The notes below the pieces were generated by a model. It had not been told where the DNA came from. It saw nothing but the letters and a program-made list of their open reading frames with translations, and ran no database searches. Shown here piece by piece: positions 1-12,429 of a stretch of 64,000 nt of DNA. Within the stretch, counting starts at the first letter, position 1; every line of letters starts with the position of its first letter. The stretch covers positions 9,611,001 to 9,675,000 of the forward strand of contig JAVTVX010000026.1 of the NCBI GenBank assembly GCA_033439265.1. The letters are read 5' to 3'. Position numbers and translations under genes: made by a program. The DNA is from Dillenia suffruticosa (Eukaryota > Streptophyta > Magnoliopsida > Dilleniales > Dilleniaceae).

Positions 1-1631
1 GTTTGGGGTGCTATTTACTACTGTAGAGTGAGGGAAAACTAATGTTTTATTTGTATATCTCTATTAAGTTATATTGGTTTCAGGATGATGGTATAGAAAT
101 GAGTAATATTGTCCTCATTTAAAGAGACGAAATATTAGAACATTGTTCTGTAGTTAAATGATACTTTGTGCAGCTGATTGGTTCCAAAATAGTGTCTTCA
201 AATTCATTTATACATTTTTTCAATAGAAATAGAAAAAAAAAAAAACCTTCAGTGTTGACATAAGGAAGATGATAATGATAGGATGCATAAGCAGTAGATG
301 ACAAGCAACCAACTCTCGGAATGAACAAAAATGCATCACTTAAATGTACACTCGCTGTGAGATATCCTTTCCTTAATAAATCAAAATCCTTTTGGAATTT
401 CCTCTTATATCAATTAAGCACAAAGATCAAGGTTTTAAGAGTATCGTGATGAATTCTACTATTATTGGAAGCAATGACCGACCCAACCTTAAGGCAGATT
501 TTGATGCAATAACTTGAGATTTTAAAAGTGAGAATATCCAAGCAATCAAAGTCAGAGAGTCACATTTAACTTCTTTTGTTCTCTGCCATATCAAAGATCT
601 AGAACTTTTTTCCAACTTCCGAATCACAACTCAACTTAGATTGCACTAGTAAAGCTTCATGAATATTGCCAGTGGACATTCACAAATTAGATACAACGTT
701 ATCCTTATTAGCTGTCTTTGTCATGCATGACAATGATGCACAATCAATTAACAAAATGGTGCCCAATCAATCAAAAAATTTCTTCGTCCATTTCATATCA
801 CTGTAAGAATTGGTGTCTCTCTGGACGATTGGTGGAATGAATGGGTGAGAGATTCCATACCTGGAAAGTCAACGTGGGACAACTTTTTTGGACGTGCTTA
901 TTTCAGTAGGTTATTAGGAGGTTTATTTCGTTTGTTACGTGCAGTATCTCTTCTCATACATTAGTTCATAAAGAAAAAGCTTGAGTAAGAATACATGGAA
1001 TTCATGCTATTACATCTTCAATTATTTCACCAATTTGTTAGCCATCAACATAATTATAAATCTTTTTTCCCCTCAATACTACCATTAGAAATATTACACG
1101 ATTGAAAATAAAAAGTAATGGTTGGATTCTGAGTGCAAGGAATGGCTTTTATGACTGCAAAAAAGATGCAGTTGTCCCTCTTTTGCTCACCAAATGCACA
1201 CCCTTTCTAGAGGCGAGGTTGAATAATACCTTTTGTGTCCAAGTTATAAAAGACAAGGCCAATGGAAGTAAAGTAAAATATTTCTTGTAACACAATTGAG
1301 GTTAAATTACAGGGTGTAAGGAATTGGCATTTCTCTAGTGGAAACTACAAATTCAGAATGGTCAAGATTATGCATCTGAGTAACTTTTTAGTTTGGATGG
1401 CTTTTTAAGATTCAGTCCTTTCATTTTTTGTCAAATATCGTCACTTGTGCTTTTTTTGATGGAAGTTTCCCTTGAGCAGTCTTTCTTGGTTAGTTCCCCA
1501 ACTTATTGGATCCAACATTGTGAGATTTATTTATTTATTTATATTTTGGAAATCAGCATTTCATTGTGATATTTGATCTATCCTTTTATTCCTCAACCTG
1601 CACTCAACTCAAGGAATTTATTTTGTTGCAG
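1..1631 (+). other. Upstream intron of the POD1/TAPT1-like gene (partial)
   Basis: No coding stretch resembling the long N-terminal region of POD1 proteins is visible here. The sequence ends in a T-rich tract and TTGCAG acceptor (AG at 1630-1631) feeding the first recognisable exon. I read it as the 3' part of an intron whose upstream exon lies outside the window. Short open frames here (for example 1102-1290) have no family resemblance that I recognise. Confidence 0.6.
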
Positions 1632-4600
1632 ATCACTTTTCTGTAGAGAAGTCACCACTAAAGTACTTTATGGAAGGACTGCATAAGGGTAATTCCTTAA
1701 GGAGCACAACAAACCCTGGAAGTGAGAAAGAACGGGAAAGAGTGTATGATACGATCTTTCGACTGCCATGGAGATGTGAATTGGTAATCCGTACTCTCTT
1801 TAATTGAATTTTGTGAAGAGAGATTCATGTAAAGGCAAGTCATGCATGTATGCATGAATTGTCCATCATTCAAGTAACATTGATTTAATATATCCAATAT
1901 AAGTAGATGCCTTTCTATAACCAGGTCAATTAAGTTTGAATTTCTTGTACTATGTTGGGCTTTCCACTGACCAGTGGAATGCGTAGGTTGGTATTTCAAT
2001 GGTATGTAAGTGCCCCTCAACATATGGGAGGAAACTACTCATGAAGATGAATTTCATTGTATACATTGTATTTGTTAAAGTGTTTAATTTGCTCTGTCCA
2101 AGAAACTCATTGATTAAAAAAAAATTGTGCAGCTCATAGATGTTGGCTTCTTTGTCTGTGTGGATTCATTTCTATCTTTGTTAACCATCATGCCAACAAG
2201 AATCGTGATAACGTTGAGAAGGCTTCTAAATACAAGGTTAGCTTCTCTCTTCTCTCACACGTACTGGTAATTATAGACTTCCTAGGGTGTGCAGTCTTAC
2301 ATGAATCATATGCTACCCATACTGAGAGCATCCTTGGGCTTCATGGTTGAGGGGATGACTTTAGATAGAAATGAGTGGTATAAAAGAATTTAAACTAGTT
2401 GAATTATTATTGCATGGTTTATCTTTACTTCTTTCTTTTCATTATTTTTATTTTTACTTTTTTTATTTCTGCTTTCAAATTTTAATTTTATGTTACTCTT
2501 TTTTTTTTCCCTCTCTCCTATAGTGGTCTCTCAAATGATCAATCTCAAAATTTGGGATTAACACTCAATTTTTTTTTTGTTGTTGTTGTCGCTGTTGCTG
2601 CTGCTGCTACTGCTATTATTCCTTGATGTGAAGATTGCAAAAAGTAGCTCAATATTTTTTCTTCAAACTAGTATCATTATGTTTGTGAAAATTATTATTA
2701 TTATTATTATTATTTTAAGTTTATATGTATAGTTTATCTTTACTTCTTTCTTTTCATTATTTTTATTTTTTATTTTTTTATTTTTATTTTCCTTATTTTT
2801 GTTTTCAAATTTTAATTTTATGTTATTCTTTTTATCCCTTTGTCCTATATTGGTCTCTCAAATGGCCGACCTCAAAATTGAAAATTATCGCTCAATATGT
2901 TGTTGTTGTTGTTGTTGTTCCTTGACATGAAGATTGCAGAAAGTAGCTCAATACTTTTTCTTCAAACTAGTATCATTATGTTTGTGAAAATTACTTCGTG
3001 TTATGATAGATCAAATTTTCTGATAATTATGGGTGAGAGAGAGAATATATATGAAGATGGTTTGAGGGGTATAAAGAAGACCCATAAATGCCACTATCAG
3101 AAGACCCTATGGTATTCAGGGAGTAGAAGTTGAAGCTTCTCCAAGAATTATAGGAAGACCTAGTAACCCCTAGTGGAGGTGGCTAGACATGATATGCCAG
3201 TTAAACATGATATGTTGTTATTTAACAACTAATACAAATTTGAATAGAGTTGATTGTTAAACGTATATTCATAAAACCTGCCCCTAACTGAATTGGGTAA
3301 CTCTTGGTTGAGTTGAGCTTCTAAGATTGCAACATGTTATCTTTGTTAGATGTGGTGGCTACTTAAGAACTAATACAGATTTGAAATGGAGTAGATAGAA
3401 AAAAGTGTATTCATATAACCTGCCCCCAACTAATTTGGGATTAACTCCTGGTTGAGTTGAGCTTCTAAGGTTGCAACAGGCTATCTTTGTTAGATTTGGT
3501 GGCATCTAGATGAGTCAGTGGTGAAAGAGGAGAAAAGATAGAAGCTCTTACCATCTGGCTTGCTTTGCTGACTAGTCATATAATCCTCTTGTTGGGACTC
3601 AAATATCCCAAAGAGAAACACTTTTAACCTCTTCAGTTGAGCAAAGAAGAGATTCGCAAAAATAAAATGTGATGCACTCAACAAGTGAGGCAAAGACAAG
3701 GAAAAACTTCAAGATCTGTTGTAAGCTGTGAGACTAGATGAGATGCAAAATGACATCAACATGGAAAAATTCAAATGTAAAGGAATCAACAAGCTATTTG
3801 GTTGAGACACGTAAATTTCGGGTATTTACCATTATGTGAAGGGATCCTGCTCATGGTTACGATGAATTATCTATTGGGACACTTGAAAAATGTGTCTTGA
3901 ACATGTTTTGCAGGCATACCCATGCCAGCAGTCCACCAAAGGGGTGTCTTTACTTGTAAGTGTACATATTGGTCAATCTTTGCAGATTTTAGCATTCTTG
4001 ATAGTTTAGGTGACGTTCAATTCCTTATGGGTACGGGCAGCATCAAATTGATTTGGTCTTGGATAATACGTATCTACAAAGAATCCTGATGCATGTTTAA
4101 TTAAGATCCTTTAAGGGCATGTAATAGCATTTCAAACTTCATTTGAATGATATATTCGAAATTTCTCACTTAATTCACCCCGAGTTCTGGTATTCTTTCG
4201 AACCATTCCTCAAGTGAGATGGCTAACATTATGAAGAACTCCTAAGTCAGCAGAGCTATTGCCAAGGAAACCAAAGTTGATCCATTTAATTTGCCTAGAA
4301 AATTCTTTGTTGCAAGTCTGTGTAAATTCAGCAGGAACCATATTAAAGGTTGGAGGTTTGGGCTGTTTCAGAGGTTGGTCCACTCAAGGTGGCCCTGGCT
4401 TTGGTGTTGCTGGTGTGGGTAACCCAATTTTAATTAACTCACTGCTGCTGCTGTCAAGTGTCCAGTTATTGGCAAAGTAGCCTGATTATCTCTTCAGTCT
4501 AAGCCATGAGTTCTTTGTTCATTATATTAATCAGGGCCATAAATTGATCTTGTGAAGGGTGGGCCAAAAATTAGCATTCTTTGGAGAACTAACTAGTACA

Positions 4601-7259
4601 TCTTCTACAAGCAAATGATGTGCTGTTTACTTGATATGAGTTGTACAACAGTAGTTATGTCTATGTACTGTAGATTGTTTTCTTTCTTTTCTAAACTATG
4701 ATGTTTCTTTGTGCGAGGGCATTGCTGACTATATAATTGGAGGTGACCCTTACATTTCGGTATGATATTGTTAAGGGAATAGATTGCCAATTTATTGAAT
4801 TTGTTGTTTGCCTTCTTCACCTTTGCTTTCCATGGTATTTGGGGGGAGGAAGCATCCTTTCCTAAGAAGAAATAAAGAAAGAAGAAAACATATCCTGGTT
4901 TCCTTATGGGTGATTTAATATTTTGTCATGTGTTGCTAAGAAGGAAAATACTGCATTAACATAATGCTCTCTGTGAACGTCATCCTAGGGTACCACAATT
5001 CTTCCACACTTCATGACAAAGTAGATAACAATTAACAATGGTTGTTCTTGTGCTGTAAGTGTTGATCTTATTTAATTTCAAAGAATTTGTCTGCACTGCT
5101 ATTGCGTTCTTTTTACATTCATACAACTTAACAAATTATTCAAGTAATCTCACTAAATGGGATTCTTCTTGTTAAAAGCACATTTTTTTAGAGAAATTGA
5201 TTGAGCAAGGAGTCTCTTGTTTGTATTTTGTGAATATGTCTTGATAGTGGCTGATTGGGAGGTTGAACTGCCTGAAAGAAAAAAACGATCTATCCATATG
5301 CAGGATCAGCAATGCTTTACAAGTTATTTCCCTTAACAAAATTTTAAAGTGTCTAGAGAGAGTGTATTATAGTTTCTATAAATCTATTAGTCTTATCACA
5401 GAATAAGAGGGAAAACAGTCCTTATATTAGTTATACCAAAAACCTATATGGACTGTGCCTAATCTAAGTCAGTGCCCTGACTACAATTTCTATTCTTTCT
5501 GCCATGGACCTCTGCTTCTTAGAGTGCCTTTTTATCTTCAAAGACCATACAACTGTTTGAGTGCCATTTTTAATTCAACTCATCCTGGATGTTATGTTGC
5601 TCATGTGGACAAGTAGAGGAAAATACATCCTAGGACATGAATTTGGTAGCACTGCTCCGATTAGAAAATGCTTTCTCCACAGAGACTTGTGCTAAAAATG
5701 CTTTGACAGCCTATTGGCTGAAATAATAATAATAATGAAGAATCTTTCCTGGTTTTCTCTAATAAAATGCAGCAATTTGTGATTTTTTTTTCTTTTTTCT
5801 TTTTTCTTTGTATTTGTGTTTTGTTTTGTTTTGTTTTTTGTTTTTGGTTTTTTTTTATTGTTTTGTGTTTTTTTTTTCTTTTTTCTTTTGTAATGCAAAA
5901 GGCTCTCTTGCCTTTGGGAGCTATGTTGCCAGACTCTTGTGTTTTACTTGGTGTAGTATTGGTTTGTAAGATATTTTGCTGTTAAAATTTTTCTATTTTG
6001 TCTTATAACAGGTTGATAAATATATCTCAAAATCAATTTGGATTTATACCAGAAAGATCCACCACGGAACCAATCCACTTGTTAAGGCATTTGATGGAGA
6101 TATATAGAGTACAGAAGAGAGACCTACATATAATATTCATTGATTTAGAAAAAATATATGATAGAGTTTCTAGAGACTTATTGTGGTAAATACTGATAAA
6201 AAAAGGGATATTCTTGAGTTACATTAACCTAATTAGAGATATATATGAGGGAGCTGTAACCGGCGTAAGAACTTGTGGAGGTTTGAGCGATAGTTTTCCA
6301 TTAACATTGGGCTCCATCAAGTTTCGGCATTAAGTCCTCTCCTCTTTGCAGTAGTGATAGACGAAATCACAAAAAATATTCAAAATGAAATACCATGGTG
6401 TATGCTTTTCGCAAATGATATAGTGTTAGTTGATGAAATTAGGGAGAGTGTTAGCGCTAAATTAGAGTTATGGAGACTCATACTAGAATTTAGAGGGTTT
6501 AGACTAAGTAGATCAAAAATCGAATATATGAGATGTAGGTTTAGCAATAGGTTTGGGAATGATGAAGAAACGATTAGGTTAGATGGGTAAGATGAGCAAG
6601 ATGTACCCAAAAGTGAACGATTTAGATACCTAGGATCTATCATTCAAAATAATGGCAACATAGATGGAAATGTGAATCATAGGATTCAAATGGGTCAGAT
6701 AAAATGGAGAAGGGTCTTCGGAATTCTTTGCGATCGCACGATGCCGTTGCACTTGAAGGGAAAGTTCTATAGAACCGCGGTTAGACTTACACTATTATAT
6801 GGTATTGAGTGTTGGACTATTAAATAACAACAAGAACAAAAGATGGTTGTAGCAGAAATGAGGATACTTACGTGGATGTGTGGAAAAACTAGAAGTGATA
6901 AAATTAGAAATGAAGAGATCTGAAATAAGTTGAGAGTTAGTTCAATTGTGGATAAAATGCGAGAGTATTGTCTGAGGTGGTTCAGGCATATGCAAAGAAG
7001 ACCTAAAGATATACCTGTTAGGAGAACCGAGAACTTAAATATAGGAAATTTAGTAAAATGAAGAGATAAATTGTTGAAAACTTGGATGCAAGTTATCCGA
7101 AAAGATATGGAAATTAAGGGTTTAGAAGATGAAATAGTCTTGGATAGGAATGGATGGCGTAGAAGAATCTGCACTAATTAAATCAATATATTTTAAATAT
7201 TTACCTATTGATTTATTTATTTATTTTCCTTTTTATTTCTCTTTTTCTTCTATCTTCTT

Positions 7260-7306
<47 letters not shown>

Positions 7307-10300
7307 TGATTTATTTATTTCTTCGTTATTTTCTTTATCTTTTTTAAATTTGTCTCTCAAATGGTCGATTCCAAATATTGGGATTAAGACTTAGTTTGTT
7401 GTTGTTGTTGTTGTTGTCGCCGTCTTATAACAGGTTGATAACTCAGCAATCAAGAGTACTTTATTTTGCATTGTTGCTTGGTTTGCATTGGTTTCATTCT
7501 GCTTTGTTTATTTGTCTATAACATATTAGGTAACTTGTGTGCATATTGGATATGCTAACTTGTAATATTTACAAGATATTCTAACCATACTTGTGGCAGG
7601 CAGTTTATGAAGCCTTGCGCCGCAGAGTTGTCTGACTTCGGCTGTTTAATTGTGATGATCTGTGGAGTTGGTCTTTTGCAGCAAACGGGTATCATAATGT
7701 TCTTTTGCTTGATCTTCTATGTCCAATGCTGGTTATCGAATTTTATAGTGCCCACTCAATTCCCTGTTGCATCAGATATCAGCCTCATATATCACATGAT
7801 ACGGGGTCAAGGAATTGTTAAACTCTATGTGGTTTACAATGTGTTGGAGGTGAGTATACTTCTATGGACAAAATTGTTGACTTTAGCGGCTTTGTGACTG
7901 TTCTTTAGCAAAATTTTCTGCTTGCGCTGAATCATCAACAATGATCTGGCTGAAAGTATTTTTAAAACTTATACTTTGTAGATATTTGATAAACTTTGTC
8001 AAAGTTTTGGAGGAGAAGTTTTGGAAACCCTTTTCAATACAGCAGAAGGCCTTGCAAATTGTTCTCCTGAAAACACAAGATATTGGGTCTGGAGATTCAT
8101 TTCTGACCTGGCATTGGCTGTTGGTGCCTCTAATATCCTTGATCCCTTGTGTTCTTTGTTTTAAGTTTCAAAAATTATTTCTTACACATTCAGCTTTTCT
8201 TTTCCTTAATGATTTTATACTTGTCCATTCATTCATTTTATTAGCTCAGGCTGTTACTTTATCAACATGTATTGTTGCTCACAATAACGCATTGCTCGCT
8301 ATGCTGATCTCAAACAATTTTGCGGAGATAAAAAGCAATGTCTTTAAACGATTTAGCAAAGATAATGTTCACAGTCTGGTATATTTTGGTGAGTTATGTT
8401 CTCTGCACATTACTTTCACCTTATTTGAAGAGGAGAGAAGAAAAATAAGATGGCAAAAATGGTGATACTTAAAGTTGTTGATTGATCCTAATGTATGCAA
8501 CAAATCTTTTAATTTTTATGCATATTTTTGTATGTCCATGTATGTAGTTATCATTCTATGCTTATTTTTACTGATTCCAGCACAAGAAGGACCACATAAT
8601 GAAGGACCAGATAATAGTATCACAGATATCTTTGATCTTTTCATCTCCGTGTACGTCACAACTACGACTGTCCATTTGTAGGATTTTTAGAAATATATGA
8701 AAACCTAAACCGGAGCATAATTTGTAATGATGCTTTGCAAGTACCCATTTTGATTAAAATAATAATGCAAGATCTCAGCAAATGGTGAACGCCTTCTTGT
8801 TGGTGTTCTGAAATGTGCCCAGTGGGTTCCTTATACTCTTTAGGAGCATTGAAGTGGCAATTCACTTGAAGATGAAAGTTCTATTTGATTCTATTTTTTC
8901 TTTTCCTCATAACTTATCTCCATGTAATTCATGTTATAGTTATTAAATTCAGAAGTTGTGGGAATGTTTGGAATATTAGCGAAGTTGCATTGGTGTTATG
9001 AGAGGCAATGTTGTTCTTTCCTTCATTCTCTTTAATTACTTGTTGCCTACCATAAGTGTACTATTTTCACATTATTCTTTGAGACTACAATTTTTTACTA
9101 CTATTTTATTGATGAGGTCATGAGTCTAGAAGTATGATGCTTATCGTATGTCAACCATTAATGCCTTATCATGTTTCATCATTTTCTGGTGGCCAGATTC
9201 AGTGGAGAGGTTCCACATTTCAGCATATATCCTATTTGTTTTAGCTCAAAATATCCTGGAGGCCGAGGGTCCCTGGTTTGAAAGTTTCTTTTCTGTAAGT
9301 TTAACCTCTTTGATTTTATACTTTTGATGGTTAATGAAGTATTAGTTTGAAGACTAACTTCCCTGTCTGTCCACATTGTCCTCATGTTTTATCTGGATGC
9401 TGCAGAATGTTCTTATGGTATTCATGTGTGAGATGGCTATAGACATCATTAAGCATTCATTCATTGCCAAATTCAATGACATAAAGCCTATTGTATACTC
9501 AGAGTTTCTTGAAGACCTTTGCAAACAGGTATGTTGATGGGTCCTCCATTATGCCATTAGGGGACTGATCCATTTTTCTTTACTTATCTATAAACACATT
9601 GATTGACTTGACTTTCTCTGAATTTCTTTCGTCCTTTCTGTTTAACCCTAGCTGGATCTTGAGCAACCTTTATATATGGTGATTATGAATTGAGCTCAAG
9701 TAGTTTGCTTGAGTAAATGTTGTGACACGAATACCAGAACTGAACAATACTGTCTTCTCAATCATTTCTTTTGAATTACCAAGCTCTGAACTGAGATTGA
9801 GTCTGGCATGTTAATTGTATGGCCATATCCCTTTGCAAGAAAAGGACATTCAAGCATATATGCTACAACCTATTTGCCAAATAGTTGGTGCATCTAGTCA
9901 ATGATTTCAGAGATGGTTGTGTCCATGTGTGGGTTTATAGAAACTGGAAGCAGCATATTTTCTTTAGCATCAGTTCTTTTGGTGTCTCCATTATTGATCC
10001 CTCAAGCATTCATAGGTCATCTTCAGTACCCTTTCTTTTGTGTTTTCAAGAACCTTCTAAACAATGGAAGGCATACATTTGTAGGCTTTCTGTTGGTGGA
10101 AGGTATCAATAGGTTATGATTCACTTTTCTAGGTCTCTGTTATCCGTTCTCTGGACTGTTTACTTTGTTCTCTTTTTGGTTTCTTGAGTACTAAGGGATG
10201 CCAGGATGTAGTTTGTTTTGTAGATTCTTTGTTTCTATTTCTGGTTGTACAGGCGCAACCGTTGGTGTTTGATCTTCTCCTTATAGAATAAAATAATCAG

Positions 10301-11795
10301 TTACCTTTTGTTCCTTGTTCTGGATGGGTCTTAATTAAAGTGGCGAATTAAGTATCCACTCACTGTACCCTATTAGCCGAGTAGGATGGAAGATGTTATG
10401 AGCTGCCACACGTTTGGCCATTCAAATAATTGTAGTTGAATCCACAGCTCAAAATCACATTATTCACCTTAATAGACATGTCTGAGTGTAATCAGGCAAA
10501 CTATCAGCCATTAGCAGTTGATATAGTTACAAGGAGCAAGAAGTTGAGGACCTTTTTTACTTTTACGGTTGATTGGCAACTGTAATTTATATGATAAATG
10601 TAACTCAGTAAATTGGCAAGGAAAAAATTATGGGATAAGTAGTAGCATTTTAAGGTAAAATTGTGCCATAATGGATCATAGAAAATGGCCTAGCAAGGGT
10701 TCGGCTGTTGGATCCCAAGCAATAAGAGTTTTAAGCATTCCTGGCCAACTATGTGAATATGACAACTGTCCTTCATCCTTGTTCTGTATTGAAGGCAGAC
10801 AATTTTCATGGATTTTGTGTTAATCATATATTTGAACTGTGTAGCATGTAAATATCCTTCTTGATCTTAATAAATGTATTTCTTGCAAAAGAATTGGTGC
10901 TTTTAAGAGTACTTTTAAGCTCTCAGTGTCCACAGCATAAGTTGTGAAGCTGTTTACCTTCATTTGTACTTTGTAAAATGCCTTTTCAAATTGAAATGCT
11001 GAACTCACTTGGCCTTGTAATTTGCGCATGTTGTGCATTCTGTCTGACTAGCTTGGTCTTCTATCATCACATCATAGCACCTTGATAATTTGAGTTTATT
11101 TACAGGGATTTGCATTTTGTGCAGTCAAAAGTGAGGGGGGGGGGGGAAGAAAAACTCTCCCATATCCAGTTATAAAATTTCTGTCTTGGTCTCATAAAAT
11201 TTATATTTATTCTGAAGAATTTTTTCTTTTTCATGTTCTCCCCTCACAGACTCTCAACATTCAAACAGAGGATACAAAGAGGAAAAATCTCACTTTTGTT
11301 CCTCTTGCATCGGCTTGTGTGGTAAGCACCAGTTCTTTCTTCTTGGTCACACTTTCACTCGATGTTCTTTCCCTTTGCACCTGTAGTGTCCTCTTGAAAT
11401 GGAGGCTCTTAAAAATATAAATGGTTTGAGATTAAGGGAAGGGACTAATTCTGACATGTTAAAAGATTCTCTGCATGAAAACTAGTGGCATAATCTGTTT
11501 AGATAGGGATGATGTTTGCAGAGGATATTATTTTGTAAATTTAGGACTAATATATCTGCTGGGATGATCAATTTTACCGTGGTTGCAGGTAATTCGAGTG
11601 TTGACCCCTGTTTATGCTGCTCATCTCCCATGCAACCCTTTCCCATTGAGACTCTTCTGGATTTTCCTCTTGTCTTTTTTCACATTTGTGATGCTTGCAA
11701 GCCTCAAAGTGATGGTTGGCCTGGCCCTACAAAAACATGCTGCTTGGTATGTAAAAAGGTGCGAAAAACGAAAACACCATCTTCATTTTGACTAA
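1632..11795 (+). CDS. POD1: POD1/TAPT1-family ER multi-pass membrane protein (5' partial, 10 exons)
   Basis: Exons: 1632-1783, 2133-2236, 7600-7688, 7776-7849, 7982-8132, 8221-8388, 9197-9294, 9406-9528, 11250-11321, 11589-11795 (stop TAA 11793-11795). All exon phases agree and give about 412 residues. The product matches the conserved core of Arabidopsis POLLEN DEFECTIVE IN GUIDANCE 1 and animal TAPT1. Landmarks are KERERVYDTIFRLPWRCEL, then FFVCVDSFLSLLTIMPTRI, LNTRQFMKPCAAELSDFGC, GQGIVKLYVVYNVLEIFDKL, AQAVTLSTCIVAHNNALLAM, FKRFSKDNVHSLVYF, EAEGPWFESF and VIRVLTPVYAAHLP. Several hydrophobic stretches are membrane segments, including the 23 residues before the basic C-terminus KRCEKRKHHLHFD. 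Family knowledge: POD1 is an endoplasmic reticulum protein linked in Arabidopsis to micropylar pollen-tube guidance and protein folding or quality control. No start codon is assigned because the N-terminal exon is outside the window. Intron 2237-7599 is swollen by LINE remains, and intron 8133-8220 is U12-type. No premature stop was seen, so the gene is probably functional. Confidence 0.93.
2340..2615 (+). mobile_element. 3' tail fragment of an RTE LINE
   Basis: Lies inside intron 2237-7599. 2340-2400 aligns with the 3' end of the RTE at 7118-7175 (shared GATAGAAATGAGTGG-like block). A T-rich stretch follows, then CTCAAATGATCAATCTC and a GTT/GCT-rich tail near 2577-2615, typical of plant RTE LINE ends. 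No coding potential remains. Confidence 0.65.
2413..2992 (+). repeat. Tandem duplication of an RTE-tail segment, offset about 300-315 bp
   Basis: Copy A (about 2413-2691) and copy B (about 2728-2992) share the same order: TTTATCTTTACTTCTTTC, a T-rich run, TTTTCAAATTTTAATTTTATG, GGTCTCTCAAATG, a GTT tail, then a non-LINE flank of about 65 bp (AAGATTGCA.AAAGTAGCTC to GTTTGTGAAAATTA). Because the flank is copied too, this is a segmental duplication and not two LINE insertions. An ATT microsatellite (2691-2715) separates the copies. Confidence 0.8.
3224..3504 (+). repeat. Diverged tandem duplication, about 140-bp unit
   Basis: Two units, about 3224-3361 and 3364-3504, share AACTAATACA.ATTTGAA, GTATTCATA.AACCTGCCCC, GGTTGAGTTGAGCTTCTAAG and TATCTTTGTTAGAT.TGGTGGC. 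The middle part resembles a LINE-type tail (CAACTAATTTGGGATTAACTC) but has no clear element boundary. It lies in the large POD1 intron. Confidence 0.75.
3505..5999 (+). other. Intronic sequence of the POD1-like gene with no recognised element
   Basis: Part of intron 2237-7599. It contains T-rich low-complexity DNA at about 5785-5885 but no frame with family resemblance on either strand. Confidence 0.5.
6000..6019 (+). repeat. Left 20-bp target-site duplication of RTE copy 1
   Basis: GTCTTATAACAGGTTGATAA is identical to 7422-7441. It sits directly before the truncated RTE. Confidence 0.93.
6020..7421 (+). mobile_element. 5'-truncated RTE-clade LINE (copy 1)
   Basis: Non-LTR retrotransposon fragment inserted in intron 2237-7599 in the sense direction. 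Reverse-transcriptase blocks run in order: NQFGFIPERSTTEPIHLLRH, DLHIIFIDLEKIYDRVSRDL, the catalytic block as CMLFANDIVLVDE (FADD changed to FAND), FRGFRLSRSKIEYM, then FRYLGSIIQNNGNIDGNV and LYGIECWTIK. Stops (for example after RDLLW near 6188) and a frame break near 6310-6330 make it a pseudogene. The 3' end carries an (AT)n tract (7267-7301), CAAATGGTCGATTCC and a (TTG)n tail at 7397-7417, the hallmark of plant RTE ends. The 5' half, including the endonuclease, is missing. Confidence 0.92.
7422..7441 (+). repeat. Right 20-bp target-site duplication of RTE copy 1
   Basis: Perfect copy of 6000-6019 directly after the TTG tail. It defines the RTE insert as 6020-7421. Confidence 0.93.
8133..8220 (+). 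other. U12-type AT-AC intron in the POD1/TAPT1-like gene
   Basis: The 88-nt intron begins ATATCCTT (8133-8140), the minor-spliceosome AT-AC donor consensus, and ends AC (8219-8220). TTCCTTAAT at 8202-8210 matches the U12 branch-point consensus TTCCTTAAC and lies about 11 nt from the acceptor. Splicing joins ..GCC TCT A with TT GTC CAT TCA.., giving GAS-I-V-HSFILL in the frame of the neighbouring exons. No GT-AG pair nearby preserves both the frame and the conserved HSFILL block. Confidence 0.93.
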
Positions 11796-12429
11796 CTTTA
11801 GAAGAAAACAGATAAAGGGAGCACATATGCCAAGGCTGGTTCAATTCAGTTGGTTAAGAACCTTAAAAACCCTAGTCAAGGGGAAATGCACTAAGAACTT
11901 TCCTGGAAAGACATCACTTTAACCATCGGCAACACATGTTAGTATGTTAAGTAATGGTGGAGACCGGAGAGTCCGAGAATACTGCTCCAACACTGAGTTC
12001 TCAGCTAGTCCTTTTCTCTCAATTTTGTATACTCAATTATGTCTGAATATCACTACATATGCAAAAGGGTTAAAGCCACTGTCCCCTTTGTCTGCAATCT
12101 GAAGGGAAATGTTGTCCCACGTATCCTGCAAAGAATTTTTCAAAAATGCTTAAATGTGCTATGATAGGCCAGCCACTTATAATTGAGTTGGCAATCTTAA
12201 TGTTTTACATGATTCTGTCTTACTTTCTACATATATATTAACGTCCTGAGGAGAAAAAAAAAAATTGAGTAAAGGTATTACTCCATTCACCGTTTTGGAC
12301 AATCTCTTTTGATCTTGCAATAATTTGTTTCTGTGAAGTCCCAGGCAGGATTGCAATTTATAGGGTTCATTTGTTTGTTGTCCTATACGTGTTTTAAAGA
12401 CAAAAAAAGTGTCATCTATTTGTCCAGTC
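11796..12429 (+). other. 3' UTR and downstream flank of the POD1-like gene
   Basis: Non-coding sequence after the stop codon. A stretch near 11832-11860 looks weakly like a Pol III A box, but I see no matching B box. I did not identify the poly(A) site with confidence. Confidence 0.45.

Noticed and set aside
1102..1290. Open frame of 62 codons as a possible upstream exon of the POD1-like gene
   Set aside because: The residues do not resemble the family N-terminus, and it has no suitable donor in phase with the exon at 1632.
11826..12010. Possible tRNA-derived SINE downstream of the POD1-like gene
   Set aside because: An A-box-like TTCAGTTGGTTAAGA is present, but no convincing B box or flanking duplication could be found.
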